Origin: Panopea generosa
Lineage: Eukaryota > Mollusca > Bivalvia > Adapedonta > Hiatellidae
Direction of reading: 5' to 3'
Length of the DNA: 64,000 nucleotides
NCBI GenBank assembly: GCA_029582155.1
Contig: CM055907.1
Location: 11,073,874 to 11,137,873, forward strand
Part shown: piece after piece, positions 33,034-44,283 of the stretch
Layout: every line of letters starts with the position of its first letter
Numbering within the stretch: the first letter of the stretch is position 1
The notes under the pieces: model-generated
Databases searched by the model: none
Told to the model about the DNA's origin: nothing
Seen by the model: the letters and a program-made list of their open reading frames with translations, nothing else
Translations under genes and position numbers: made by a program

Positions 33034-33255
33034 AAAGCAGTAGTCTAGTGGTTGAGCAACCGTCTGGCATGCAGAAGGTCATGTGTTCGGTCCCTGGTTG
33101 GGTCATACCAGACTTCTTCGCTTGGAGATCAGCATTTAGAGGATAATTCTAGGTCTGGTCAGTCTTGTGTTAGAATAATGTGACTGGGTGGGGTATCATA
33201 CCATATGTCTGCTGCATAAAACTCCAGTGTTGTAGAGCTTAGAATACTGTCAACA
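33034..33255 (+). mobile_element. tRNA-headed SINE, family C
   Basis: Head GCAGTAGTCTAGTGGTTGAG, B-box region TGTGTTCGGTCCCTGGTTGG, body TCTAGGTCTGGTCAGTCTTG and GACTGGGTGGGGTATCATAC. It follows the minisatellite in SPCS2 intron 5. Confidence 0.82.
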
Positions 33256-34691
33256 CATTAGAATGCATTGCATTGTGGGACAGACAGGGATTTCCATGGT
33301 TTTACATTAGGGTATAACATACCTGAATAGGGAGGTGTCCGGTACAGGGATAGAGCAGCCCTTGTATATAAAAGGTTGTGCGTTAGATCATGTACGGTTC
33401 TCACTTGTATATTGTTTGTACTTGGTTTAAAATTAATAGTTTTTGTTAGTTTCTGTAACAAGACAGTGTTTGTTTGGCGTGGGAATGGGGAAGCTCCCTT
33501 TCATAGGGGAAAATGGCGTCGTAATGACAAAAATAGTGGGGGAGGGGGGGGGGGGAGGACAAAATGATGAAAATCGTAAATATGCGTGTTTGAAACAGTT
33601 TACAGGTCAACAACCTTGTTCTTTGTTGTGTTAAACTGGCCAATGGCGTAGCTGACCCTACAATTATGTGTAAGCCCATCAAGTTCTAGGTGATCAGGGA
33701 TGACTTTAAGGATGGATTACCTGTGTTCTACGGACATTTCTAGAAAATATAATGATGCATTCACAAAAAATGTGCAAGGCTGGGCATTGTGGCATTAAGG
33801 CAGCTATGCCACTGCTGGCATTTAACCCCCCAATTTATAAAAACATTAAGAATTAAAAAAAAAAAAAGAACATTAAGAATTTAAAAAATGCATCAAGAAT
33901 TATTTAAAAAATTTGGAGGGGGGAAATTTTCATGATATCCACTGCATAGTATAGTTCAATAGCAGACTGTCTTGATTGCCCAGTGGTTGGAGCACTGGCA
34001 CAGTGGGCCAGATACTTTGGGTTCAAGTCTAACTTCAGGGTGCATGTGACTAGGTACAGATTTATGGTAAAAGTTTAAAATTATTTTCATATAATCACAA
34101 GAAAAAGATTCAGACAAGGTAACTTAGATACCTTGGATTCAAATTGAGATTCAGGCACATTCTTTTTTTCAGCTCAATGGTTAGAGCAATTGTCTGATAT
34201 ACCAGACATCCTACATCAATTTTTTCACCACCTCTTGAATCTTTTTTAAAAAGAAAAAATAATTCCGAACATTTTGTTTAGTGTCATTAAGATTTTATGT
34301 GCTTGTTAAATGGGCAAATTCTTTCACATTTTTGTGATTTTTATTTTTGTTTAATTTTCAAGATGGCCGTCACAAACATATGTAGATTGAAAACTATAGC
34401 ATTTTTATGTTATTTGTATACTTAATGTCTTTAAAAAGTATGTGTATCATGTTAAATCTAGATGTGACATGAATGATAAATCATGACACAACTTTCTTAC
34501 CTTGTTTTTCAATTTTATTCCCACAATTTCATCACTTTAAATAACAAATTAAACAAGTTAATTGTGGTCGACAGCAATTGATTCATAAAAATGATAGCAG
34601 ATCAGTGTTTTAAAGGCATTATGTAAATTTCTCCAGATAATTGTCATATCGTATTTAAATAACAACATATTTTCTTATTTATTTGTTACAG
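33256..34691 (+). other. SPCS2 intron 5, remaining part
   Basis: No exon was seen. It contains a G-rich tract (33535-33557), an A-rich stretch (33845-33870) and tRNA-like partial heads near 33963-34050 (CAGTGGTTGGAGCACTGGCA) and 34170-34215 (CTCAATGGTTAGAGCAATTG), probably SINE remnants. Confidence 0.5.
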
Positions 34692-34875
34692 ATATGATGA
34701 CCAATACACACTTTCAATGCTTTACATAGATGGCGCAACTAAAAAAACACGAACTGGACAGATTACAAAGTCGGTCGCTGAATATTTTGATGAAAATGGA
34801 ACTCTTTGTTTCGATTTGTTTGAACCTGAAGTTCGAATGTTGCAGAACAGAATAGCAACAAGTAAAAAAGATTAG
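34692..34875 (+). CDS. SPCS2: SPCS2 exon 6, C-terminal domain and stop
   Basis: Acceptor TTGTTACAG ends at 34691. The first base completes a lysine codon, followed by YDDQYTLSMLYIDGATKKTR, SVAEYFDENGTLCFDLFEPE and VRMLQNRIATSKKD, with stop TAG 34873-34875. The Y-D-D-x-Y-T-L start and the F-D-x-x-G-T-L block are characteristic of the SPCS2 cytosolic C-terminal domain. The C-terminal lysines resemble an ER-retention-type tail, which is an inference. Confidence 0.96.
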
Positions 34876-35011
34876 ACTGTGCTCAGATATACATAGACTG
34901 TTTTTCATTATTTTTCATGCCGAAAAAAAATCTCAAAAAAATTTCACAAATCATGGTGATAGGTCATTCAGATGGTGATATGGTCTTTGTATTTTGTATG
35001 TTTGTGTATTT

Positions 35012-35017
35012 ATTAAA
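35012..35017 (+). terminator. possible SPCS2 polyadenylation signal
   Basis: ATTAAA, 137 bp after the SPCS2 stop, is the first recognised signal variant; no AATAAA is close. Supported by position only. Confidence 0.3.
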
Positions 35018-35914
35018 TGTTCGTTACAGTATATTTAAGCCTTATTGAATTGAAATTTAACAGCGCAATGTGAAAAGGCAGGATCAATTATGAAAACGGG
35101 ACTGAATATTCTCATTTTGCTCACTTTCTAACTAACACTAACAATGTTGAAATTGATTTTATTCATGGTTACACATCAACTCAATTGTTACACTGTCACA
35201 CCTAGGATCATATGGAAATATTTATCTCCAAGTATTACACTCAAAAACCAGACCCTGTTAGGTAGCACATCTGATTTTCAATCCAGAGGTCATAAGTTCT
35301 AGTCCCCTCTCAGTCACATTCTTCTTGACAGGAACCAGTCTGAAATCATTTTTCACCTGGATGCTTTTCTTAGTTTAAAGTTTTAAGTATTCCAGTATAT
35401 GCTAAAATATATTCATGAAACAGAAACTTTTAAATAAGAATCTGTTAATTTTTGTATTCCATCATAATGTTATAGATTTTTATGAAAAATCTTTTAAACA
35501 TAATAGTAGTTTAAAAAAATGTGTCAACTCTTGTCTAGTATTTTGTAAATGTTGTAAATTATGTAAAGATGAACTTTAAACTATCCGTGTTTGTTATTTA
35601 TATCGGTCTCCTGTTAAGTTTCCTGGTACTGCTGCGCAAGATTATCATTTCAGTTCCACTATCCAGAATGCAATGGTTATTCGTCCGTCGTCTGTTGTCC
35701 GTCTTCAAATCCGTCTAACACATCCATTGTTTTAAACATTTTATTCTTTTATCCAATGTTTTAAATTAGTTCGACTTTTGAAGAAATTGGGAGCTATTGT
35801 ATTTGCATAGAAATAAGGTTTTAAGATCATATAAGCTGATGGCCACATTAAACCAGAATGGTCAATGTTAAGCCCTCGTATTGTTTAATACTACATGTAT
35901 ATACAGTGTTTTTT
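35018..35914. other. intergenic, downstream of SPCS2
   Basis: No gene was found. A degraded tRNA-like segment near 35245-35330 (TTAGGTAGCACATCTGATTT ... TTCTAGTCCCCTC) may be a SINE remnant. Confidence 0.5.
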
Positions 35915-37348
35915 TAGCTCTACTGGCCAAAGGCCAGAAGTACTTATGCGATGACGCGTTGTCTGTCGTCCTTCGTCAGTTGTCTGTTAGCAGCACTTTC
36001 TCTGAAACTACTAGGTCAATTAAACTGAAACTTCACATGCATGTTTCTGTTGCATAGGAGACTATACAGAAGATTTTTTTTTTTTGATCTGAAATTCAAG
36101 ATGGCCAGCATTACTAAAATAGTCCAAAACTTAAAAAATCTTCTTCTCATGAACGGCCCAACAGATTTTCAAAATGTTTATGAAGTAATAATGACCAACT
36201 ATAGTTGTATTAGATTTGTTCAAATGGTGTCCCTAGGATTAAACATGACCTCGCCCTGAGGGTTCAATTAAGGGACACATGTCATTATAATATTTTTTAT
36301 TTTATTTTTTTTTGAATGGAAATGATTTTGCCTATATCTTCACAGAAGCATTGTTTGGTGAAGGAGGTTCAGGTTTGTAAAAATGACTGGGTTCCATTGT
36401 CTTAAGGGGTCAGGAGGGGCACCAAAAGGGTAAAAATTGGGAATTACTAAAATCGTTTTTCTTAAGAACCAGTATGTTAGATTTGTTCATATTTGGTATA
36501 AATTATCCCTATCTGAAATTCAAGATGGCCACCATTACTAAAATAGTCCAAAACTTAAAAAATCTTCTTCTCATGAACGGCCCAACAGATTTTCAAAATG
36601 TTTATGAAGTAATGATGACCAACTATAGTTGTATTAGATTTGTTCAAATGGTGTCCCTAGGATTAAACATGACCTCGCCCCGAGGGTTCAATTAAGGGAC
36701 ACATGTCATTATAATATTTTTTATTTTATTTTTTTTTGAATGGAAATGATTTTGCCTATATCTCCACAGAAGATTGTTTGGTGAAGGAGGTTCAGGTTTG
36801 TAAAAATGACTGGGTTCCACTGTCTTAAGGGGTCAGGAGGGCCCCCAAAAGGGTAAAAATTGGGAATTACTAAAATCATTTTCTTAAGAACCGGTATTTT
36901 AGATTTGTTCATATTTGGTATAAATTATCCCTATGTGTAGGGGTTTGATTGCAGATAAGAATAAGGGGCTAAAATTTATAGAGGCCCTGTAAGGGGACTT
37001 AGAATTTTACATAGGGATACTATGGGAAAACAAAATTCTCTTTTTCTTTCATCGTTTCTGAAACCACTAGGCCAATTAAACTGAAACTTCACGTGCATGT
37101 TTCTGTTACATTGGAGACTATACAGAAGAATTTTTTTTATATCTGAAATTCAAGATGGCCACCATTACTAAAAATAGTCCAAAACTTAAAAAATCTTTTT
37201 CTCATGAACGGCATGAACAGATTTTCAAAATGTTTATGTAGTAATGATGACCAACTATAGTATTGTTAGATTTGTTCAAATGGTGTCCCTAGGGTTAAAT
37301 ATGACCCTGCCTCGAGGGTTCAATTAGGGGACACATGTCATAATAATA
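35915..37348 (+). repeat. dispersed repeat with a 424-bp tandem duplication
   Basis: It begins TTTTTAGCTCTACTGGCCAA and CTGTCGTCCTTCGTC, typical of a dispersed invertebrate repeat. The block starting ATCTGAAATTCAAGATGGCC is present at 36087 and again at 36511 (offset 424 bp, very few differences), and a third partial copy starts at 37141. The matching short reading frames in the copies (beginning near FKMASITKIVQN and FKMATITKIVQN) are by-products of the duplication. Confidence 0.85.
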
Positions 37349-37350
37349 TC

Positions 37351-37531
37351 GTCACAAGCAATCTGAACACTTCCTGCACTGTTTTCCACTCTGTCAGTTA
37401 ATATAAACATAATTCACCCAATATTTCAAAGGTGTCTATAATAGAGGTGTCCAAAGGCGTCTATATAAGAGGTGTCCAAAGGCGTCTATATTAGAGGTGT
37501 CCAAAGGTGTCTATATGAAGTAAAGGGTTAA
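37351..37531. mobile_element. TTAA-ended MITE, half copy
   Basis: It runs from near the central palindrome (CAATCTGAACACTTCCTGCA) to the end AAGTAAAGGGTTAA, inverted relative to the left half of the copy at 3985-4225. It has three or four short units of the type AGGTGTCCAAAGGCGTCTAT. The other half is absent; the break lies at the palindrome centre. Confidence 0.8.
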
Positions 37532-37879
37532 CTGAGTTTTATAACAGTTTATCAGTTTTCAACAATGAATAACATGCATACTTTCTTTTGTTTTCTATTT
37601 TATTTTACTGCCTTTTTCCCATACTCCAATATGTGCTCATATTCCCTTCAAAAGGCACCGCCTACATTCCCTAAAATTGAATTATTTCTACCATCAAAGT
37701 AGTAGTGAAACAACCGTTAATTCCCTTGGATTCTTCAAAAGAAATAGAAAAAAGGATTCCACTCAATAAGATAATTATTTTGATGAAATTTGGTGTATTG
37801 GTTCCTAAAATGGAAAAGAAGCTTGGGATTGATTTGAAGTTAATTGTGTCACGGTCACTTACAAAAATAGAAGAAATAG

Positions 37880-38640
37880 AAGTTCTGGATCACCTAAAGG
37901 CTTATTGCTAGGATCCAAGTTCTGGATCACCTAAAAGTTTACTTCTAGGATCAAAGTTCTGGGTCACCTAAAGTCTTAGTGCTAGGATCCAAGTTCTGGA
38001 TCACCTTAAAGCTTACTTCTAGGATCAAAGTTCTGATTCACCTAAAAGCTTACTTCTAGGATCAAAGTTCTGGGTCACCTAAAGGTTTATTGCTAGGATC
38101 CAAGTTCTGGATCACCTAAAAGCTTACTTCTAGGATCAAAGTTCTGGGTCACCTTAAAGCTTAGCGCTATGATCCAAATTCTGGGTCACCTAAAGACTAA
38201 GTGCTAGGATCCGAGTTCTGGATCACCTAAAAGCTTAGTGCTAAGATCCAAGTTTTGGGTCAGCTAAAGACTTAGTGCTATGATCCAAGTTCTGGATCAC
38301 CTAAAGGCTGATTGCTAGGATCCAAGTTCTGGATCACCTAAAAGCTTACTTCTAGGATCAAAGTTCTGGGTCACCTAAAGGCTTAGTGCTAGGATCCAAG
38401 TTCTGGGTCAACTTTTAAGCTTAGTGCTAGGATCAGAGTTCTGAGTCACGTAAAGACTTAGTGCTAGGATCCAAGTTCTGGGTCACCTGAAGGCTTGTTG
38501 CTAGGATCCATATTCTGGGTCACCTAAAGACTTAGTGCTAGGATCCAAGTTATGGGTCACCTAAAAGCACAATGCTAGGATCAAAGTTCTCGGTCACCTA
38601 AAGGCTTAGTGCTATGATCCAAGGTCTGGTTCACCTGAAG
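37880..38640. repeat. about 37-bp tandem array, intergenic
   Basis: Unit AGGATCCAAGTTCTGGATCA + CCTAAAAGCTTAGTGCT, about 20 copies. Alternation is seen between GGATCA/GGGTCA, CTTACTTCT/CTTAGTGCT and GGATCCAAG/GGATCAAAG, with a partial two-unit higher-order pattern. There are no unique spacers. It lies between SPCS2 and INTS6. Confidence 0.93.
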
Positions 38641-38871
38641 GATGGTTTACGATGACAGTACACTATCTGCAAAAGGTTTACCATAAAGCCATATTCAATA
38701 TTCAGTGGTATCAAACAAATGCAAAAACCAAATAAATGACATAAAATTGTACTTACAGAATGAGGCCAACATCACTCCCTAGGCTTAACATCTAAACTTT
38801 TTTTTGTAATTTTGACCACGTTAATATGGTTCATTTTGATTTTGTGTTAAAACACATGTATCACAATCTAA
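38641..38871. other. short intergenic spacer
   Basis: No gene or repeat boundary recognised between the tandem array and the following SINE. Confidence 0.5.
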
Positions 38872-39187
38872 GACTGCGGCGTGGTCTAGTGGTAGATAGT
38901 CTGCCTCGCATGCGGAAGGTTGTGGGTTCAATCCCCGGCCGGGTCATACCAAAGACTTTAAAAATGGTACTAGAAGCTTCCTCGCTTGACGCTCAGCATT
39001 TAGAGGAGAGTTCTAGGTCTGGTCGGCCCAGTGTCAGTATAATGTGACTGGGTGGGGTATCATACCATGTGTCTGCGGCATGATACTCCAGTGTGACAGC
39101 GCTTAGAATACTGTCTCAAGTAGACACCATCGCGATATGACTGAAAAATTGTTGAAAGCGACCCTAACACCATACAACAAAACAACA
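38872..39187 (+). mobile_element. tRNA-headed SINE, family C, full length
   Basis: Head GACTGCGGCGTGGTCTAGTG with GTGGGTTCAATCCCCGGCCG as B-box region, body AGAGGAGAGTTCTAGGTCTG, GACTGGGTGGGGTATCATAC, and 3' end TGAAAAATTGTTGAAAGCGA. This is the best preserved copy and the reference for the others. Confidence 0.88.
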
Positions 39188-39237
39188 GTATCACAATCAG
39201 TGTGTTGTGGACTTCTGTATTTTCTAGTCAGATATGC

Positions 39238-39335
39238 AGGCTCCTCCATGGCCAAGTGGTCTGTTAAAAGAGTGGTGAATTTAATCGTATTCATTCTGAG
39301 GTCTTCTTTCACCGGTAAAAATGATAATCACATAA
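39238..39335 (+). mobile_element. SINE family B, internally deleted
   Basis: The head GGCTCCTCCATGGCCAAGTG is joined directly to the 3' region ATTCTGAGGTCTTCTTTCAC and CGGTAAAAATG; the middle of the element is missing. Confidence 0.65.
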
Positions 39336-40307
39336 TTTACGGTACATGAGTGTAATAAACCCATGACATATTTTTTATATTAACCCAGATTAATACCATA
39401 TAATTCGGCTCTTGTATGTAAATTGCCAAGGTACTTTCGGACTTGCCTGAGTATAAACATTGATTTGTCATGGTTAAGTGACATTAGATACAGATGTTAC
39501 GTCATGCAATGACTCACGGAAACATGCCCTTTTTTTTACGTTCCTTATAGAGAAGATAGATGGTAAATGTAAACTTTTTCAAGTTATGTGATAAAACGAA
39601 TCTTACGTTTGTGCTCATTTATTATTGAATTTATCAAACTCGTAGGGGGAAAGGATATAATGCTTGACAGAGCTTGGCATTAAATGTGTTTTCAAACTCG
39701 TTTAAATTTAATGATAAATAAGCACTCATGTAAGATCCTCATGTTGAACCATGTTCAGTTAGTAACAAGAGATGTAGACGTAGTATTACTCATTCAATGC
39801 ACAGTTTTGAATAAGTGCAATCCAACAAAATGTTGGCTGCAATCAGAACACTAATTGTTCCTGGCAGTGAACCTATTGCTTGTGACATTGTAACATTTGT
39901 CAACGAGTGAATTTAGTCGGCTATTATTGGATATTTCTGCACTGTAATTATTTAATCATTATTATACTCAAGTTACAAATCGTTAATTCCCTTTAAACTT
40001 TTAAATGCCACTTTCGTTGCATAAGGTGTCGGGGTTTTCTATAAAACTAACTCTTGTAAGGTTTTAATGTTTCCTTAAATAAAAATATTTAAAAGTCACA
40101 AAATACATTTTGATTAAATGACAACCATATACATGTTTTTATCTCGGTCCCTGAAACTCACAAAACATAAATAATTCATCCCAGTCTACCAGAGATGTAT
40201 GTTTCATTCAACCATTTTAGCGGCAAAGCCTTGTTTATGTCAGCATGGCAAAGCTTTGCAGTCTTTATCCCTATCAAAAGGTTCATATGCGATAGGCACT
40301 TCTTTTA
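39336..40307. other. intergenic, no recognised feature
   Basis: AT-rich DNA with no gene-like frame, no clear inverted ends and no repeat shared with other parts of the window. Confidence 0.5.
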
Positions 40308-40708
40308 GGCCATGATAAATTAATTGCTAGATTATCATCCCCGACCGCCCCCTTATTTTCATGCCACTCAAACCCTTTTTATTTTCATAATAATAAACAC
40401 TGTCTTCCGTGGCCTAGTGATTAAGGTGTCCGCCTCGGAAGTGGGAGGTTGAAGGTTCGAATCCCGGTGGAAGCACTTGGATACTTATCTGATGCGGTTG
40501 GTTGCTCACCCAGCAGCTAGTTAAGTTGAGGGGTACCGAGTGTCCAACAGCTTGACGCCTGGGAATGATAGCTTCGGGAAGTAACTGAATACAGCATAAA
40601 GGTGTCTCATAAGCCCATTTTGGCTGGCCCTTTCAATAAGGGTGACCCTATAACAAACAAACACTTAACTTAGTTACTTTTTAATAAAAAAAAAATAATA
40701 TATATTTA

Positions 40709-40750
<42 letters not shown>

Positions 40751-40825
40751 TAAAAATTAAAATCCCGGTCTCCCAGTTTTTAAGTAAAAATTGAATGATA
40801 ATCTAGCAATTAATTTATAATGGCC
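40308..40825. mobile_element. GGCCAT-ended MITE with a nested SINE
   Basis: The left end GGCCATGATAAATTAATTGC plus TAGATTATCATC and the right end GATAATCTAGCAATTAATTT plus ATAATGGCC are inverted over about 32 bp. The interior is interrupted by a SINE (40398-40660) and an AT-rich low-complexity block (40681-40760, including (AT)n at about 40714-40745). The uninterrupted element at 24486-24684 is 199 bp. Confidence 0.8.
40398..40660 (+). mobile_element. tRNA-headed SINE, family E, nested
   Basis: Head TGTCTTCCGTGGCCTAGTGA, GTGTCCGCCTCGGAAGTGGG and GAAGGTTCGAATCCCGG (good B box), body AGCTAGTTAAGTTGAGGGG and AGCTTCGGGAAGTAACTG, 3' end AATAAGGGTGACCCTATAAC. It is a single copy in this window, inserted in a GGCCAT-ended MITE. 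Confidence 0.78.
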
Positions 40826-42470
40826 TTAATGCAAAAAATCAAACAATGAAAATACAATATATTATTGACAAACTGTATTAGATCTACTGCAGTATGTCAT
40901 TTTTAAAAATGTTAAATAAAATAAACCGTACGATACAATTTAGGACGTCTTAAGACTAGTTATTAAAGCCTGACTGTTAGTACTTATGTACTTTGATTCT
41001 TAAATGCATATCGTCATTTAAGCATATTTGATCAGTTATGATTTACATGCACCTTGCTGTCATCCAATACCCCTCAGTTTTACTTGAGAATAAAGAGTCC
41101 AACTCCCATTGAAAAATTATGAAATCGCAAAAAAAAAAATAATCTCAGATAAATATAATGCGCGAGTTGCATGCGTGCACGTTAGTTCAAGAATTATCTT
41201 ACCTGGAAGTCACTATCAAGAAATGCATGTGTACTATACCGATAACTCGTGTAATTATATTCGCTCTGACGAAAATCTTAATTTTCACGTGTGTCTAACA
41301 TTATATGTATCAGCAGTAGCGTATGCTGAAGCACTGGTGCTGGGCATGTCTTAGGTATTATATAAATAAAAATATAACTATATGACAATTTTATTTTTTT
41401 TTCTGCAGAAAATGTTTTCCTTGTCAGAATAAAACATTTTGACATTTTGACATTGTAAAAGATATATATACTTATATTATTGTATTTTTCAAGATGTGAA
41501 GGAGGTTGTAGATGTGGGAACGGGTGGAGGATAGGAGGTGTTGTAAGACATGACAACGCGCCTGGTACCTTTATGCTGAAGGGAGAACGACAAAGGGGAT
41601 GATTTTTTTAACCACATTATCGAACTATTATTTTACAGTTGTCAAGGTGTTTCATTAATGATTTTGTCAATTTAGTAATTTTTATTAATGAAACACCTTT
41701 ACGTACATATTCTTTAACTGTAAATACCGTTTGCAATAATCCAATAATCAGCCGGCATTTTTTAGTCTTTCAGTATATTATAGAGGCCCTCCCAGTCAGT
41801 TTAGATAACTAGGGAACATGGCCAATTATATAACTATGGTAAATACTTTTTGGGATATCGGAAACAATGGCCAATGTTACTTTAAGAGATCCAAGGAACA
41901 GGCATCCACACCTCTGGGAGGGCCTCATTTATTTCAAAACCGGTTATTATATTCACTTGCTTACATGGTCACCAAGTTTGAATAATCTTGTAAAGTGGTA
42001 CAACTTCTTGGAAAAGGAGAAAACGACTTCGCAACAGACTTTTTGTAACATACATGCCACATACGTGGCTCGCTCACATTTTGTTTGAGAGTAGCTCGTT
42101 TTCACGATGGTAGAAAAATTGCACAAAATAGAGCAATACGCAGAAGACCATCTTACAGTTCATTCTGAAATACTGCAAAACATTGTTTGTAAAGGTGGAA
42201 AATTGGAGAAATATTTCAAAGCGTAAACATATTGATACAGATAATTCTGAAATGGAAAAATAGTTTTTAATTTATTTAAATATATTTAAAGCTTGTATTC
42301 AGAAGAACCGATTTTTTCTGTTAGTGTTTTTTGTTTCTTCTTTTTTTTTTTTAAATTTATTTTATTATTATTATTTTTAATAAATTGCGTTACTTGTTTC
42401 CAAACATTTTGAAAATGTTTCATACGGGCTGTGATTCTTGTTGAAGATGAAAGAGCAAAAGCAGACATAG
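40826..42470. other. intergenic, small inverted repeats only
   Basis: No conserved gene. Two small dyads are visible: a 16-bp perfect inverted repeat (AAGGTGTTTCATTAAT at 41644-41659, complement at 41684-41699) and a 13-bp pair (GAGGCCCTCCCAG at 41783-41795, complement at 41914-41926). A 39-codon frame at 42107-42226 (starting MVEKLHKIEQYAEDHLTVHS) looks protein-like but is unrecognised. Confidence 0.5.
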
Positions 42471-42646
42471 CATACCTGTGAATGTGGCCACCTCTATTAA
42501 GCAGCCACTTGTCTTAAGCAGCCACATTTGCTATTTCCCATTTCTATGTTTTCATAGCAAATTAACCTGTATTATGCAACCACCTGTCTTAAAAGGCCAA
42601 TTTTGCTTCTTCCCTTCACTGGCTGCTTAAGACAGGTTTGACTGTA
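42471..42646. mobile_element. MITE, ACAGTCAAACCTG family, copy 3
   Basis: Inverted orientation: the right end is GACAGGTTTGACTGTA and the left end is worn (TACCTGTGAATGTGGCC). Interior CTTAAGCAGCCAC and AAATTAACCTGTATTATGC match copies 1 and 2. Confidence 0.8.
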
Positions 42647-43009
42647 TACTGAAATAAGACATTTAATTACTGGTGTTAAAAAGGTGACTTTTATTGGATT
42701 TCATTAGATATATTTTAGAGCATTTAGAGCATCATTTCTTTTTTTCCTCCTTTAAAAAACACACATAAAAAAGTTATTATGCATTTTATGAGCAGATACA
42801 TTCCTGCTATAGAAAAAAAAAATACTACAAACTTTTCTTTGCGGAAATTTCTTAAAACAAGAGTTCTTCTTTTTCTTCCATCAAGTACAACAAACCATCT
42901 GGTATATATTCGTACTGGCATATGCGTGGTGCGAGAAAGTTTAAACAGTGATTTTTAAAAGTAGAACATTCTACGGATTACAATTTAAAATAATGCTGAC
43001 CAAAACTGT
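42647..43009. other. intergenic spacer
   Basis: No feature recognised; poly-T/poly-A tracts near 42736-42830. Confidence 0.5.
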
Positions 43010-44165
43010 CTATCTGAGGGCTGTTGACTGCACTTCCCTCCTGAAGCCATCTATAGTATGGCAGCTCACACATGTCTGGGGAAGGCTGTTCCATAACCTG
43101 ATGGTATCTGGGGAAAAAGACTCCTGATATTGTTGAGTCCGGGCGAAGGGCACCAAAAATATTTGGTTATGACCTCTAACCGTAGTCATCGGGTTGAGGT
43201 AAATGGTCGGCACATCTACCAGGTGATGGACGATCCTGTACATCATTGACACCTTCGCCTGGGCTTGTCTTTCTTGCAGTCTTGGCCACTGGAACTTGTG
43301 CAGCATAGGCGACACACTGCTGGTTCTCCTGTAGTCAGAGTAGACCATCCGTGCCGACCTGCATTGCACCATCTCCAATTTCTGTATGTTCTGTTGGTGT
43401 TTAACTGCATCATATTCCAGTAGCGGTCGCACCAGGGTTGTGTAGCAAAGTGCTATTGTCTCTCTGGGGCACTGTAGTAGGTTCCGGTGGAGAAAGGATC
43501 TTGTGTTATTCACTTTTCTTGTGATGGCATTGATATGAGGGTTCTAATTGAGTGTTTGGTTGAGGTTGACACCGAGATACTTTGCGTTTTTGCTACTTCT
43601 AAAATATGGTCATGGATCTTGTAAGCGCCATTAATTGGTCTGCGTTTCTATGTAATATGGAGAATTTGGCATTTCTGAGGATGAAATTCCATCAGCCAAT
43701 CCTTCTCCCATCGTCGTAGCGCATCCAACTCCCTCTGCAGAGAGCGTGTGCATCCTCCTCTGTCTTGATGTTGCAGTAGAGCACGCAGTCCTCAGCAAAC
43801 AGTCTTGCAGTGGATTCGGCCGAAATATAGTTGGGTAGGTCATTTATAAACAGCAGGAACAACAAAGGTCCTAAAACACTTCCCTGTGGTACGCTGGACC
43901 TGTACTGGGGCTTGTGGGCGATGTGATGCCATCGAGGTTTATATGTTGTGTACGGTTTCCTAGAAAGTTTTTGATCCAGCTGTTCAAGTTGCCTCTGACA
44001 CCATAATACTCCAGTTTGTGTGGAAATCTCAGGTGAGGAATCTTTTGCCAAAGGCTTTGGAGAAATTCAGTAGTATGACATCTTTCTGGCCCATGTTGCC
44101 GGTGGCCTTGGCGAGGTCCTGTATGTCAGCAAAGCTCACCGATGGGATAAAACTCACCACCCATG
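43010..44165 (-). pseudogene. non-LTR retrotransposon (CR1/Jockey-like) reverse transcriptase, dead
   Basis: Read on the minus strand from about 44165 to 43010. Motif A region appears as VILLNFSKAFGK, followed by VPQGSVLGPLLFLLFINDLP (motif B), RLFAEDC at the position of the usual ADD catalytic site, KYLGVNL, and the C-terminal block IRLWNSLPQ. The catalytic aspartates are lost in both motifs (N for D in motif A, AED for ADD), frames change at least twice, and a TAG follows LNQTLN. The endonuclease and ORF1 are absent. The clade is judged from the FINDLP and LWNSLP signatures. Confidence 0.85.
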
Positions 44166-44283
44166 CAAAGATTGAGATTGGAGGCAAACACCAAACCTTA
44201 ACGCTACTAAACGCAAAAGTTTAACTTGGGTGTCGACAGCCGGGGTCATGGCAATAGCTCTCCTGGACATTTGTCTCGGCGAG

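Noticed and set aside
36041..36695. Two near-identical 70-codon frames suggesting duplicated small genes
   Set aside because: They arise from the 424-bp tandem duplication of a dispersed non-coding repeat; the translated sequence has no family and the unit also contains poly-T and poly-A tracts.
38872..38945. tRNA gene
   Set aside because: A and B boxes are present but the acceptor stem does not close, and the sequence continues into a repeated SINE body. The same applies to the heads at 20527, 26770, 40398, 44577 and elsewhere.
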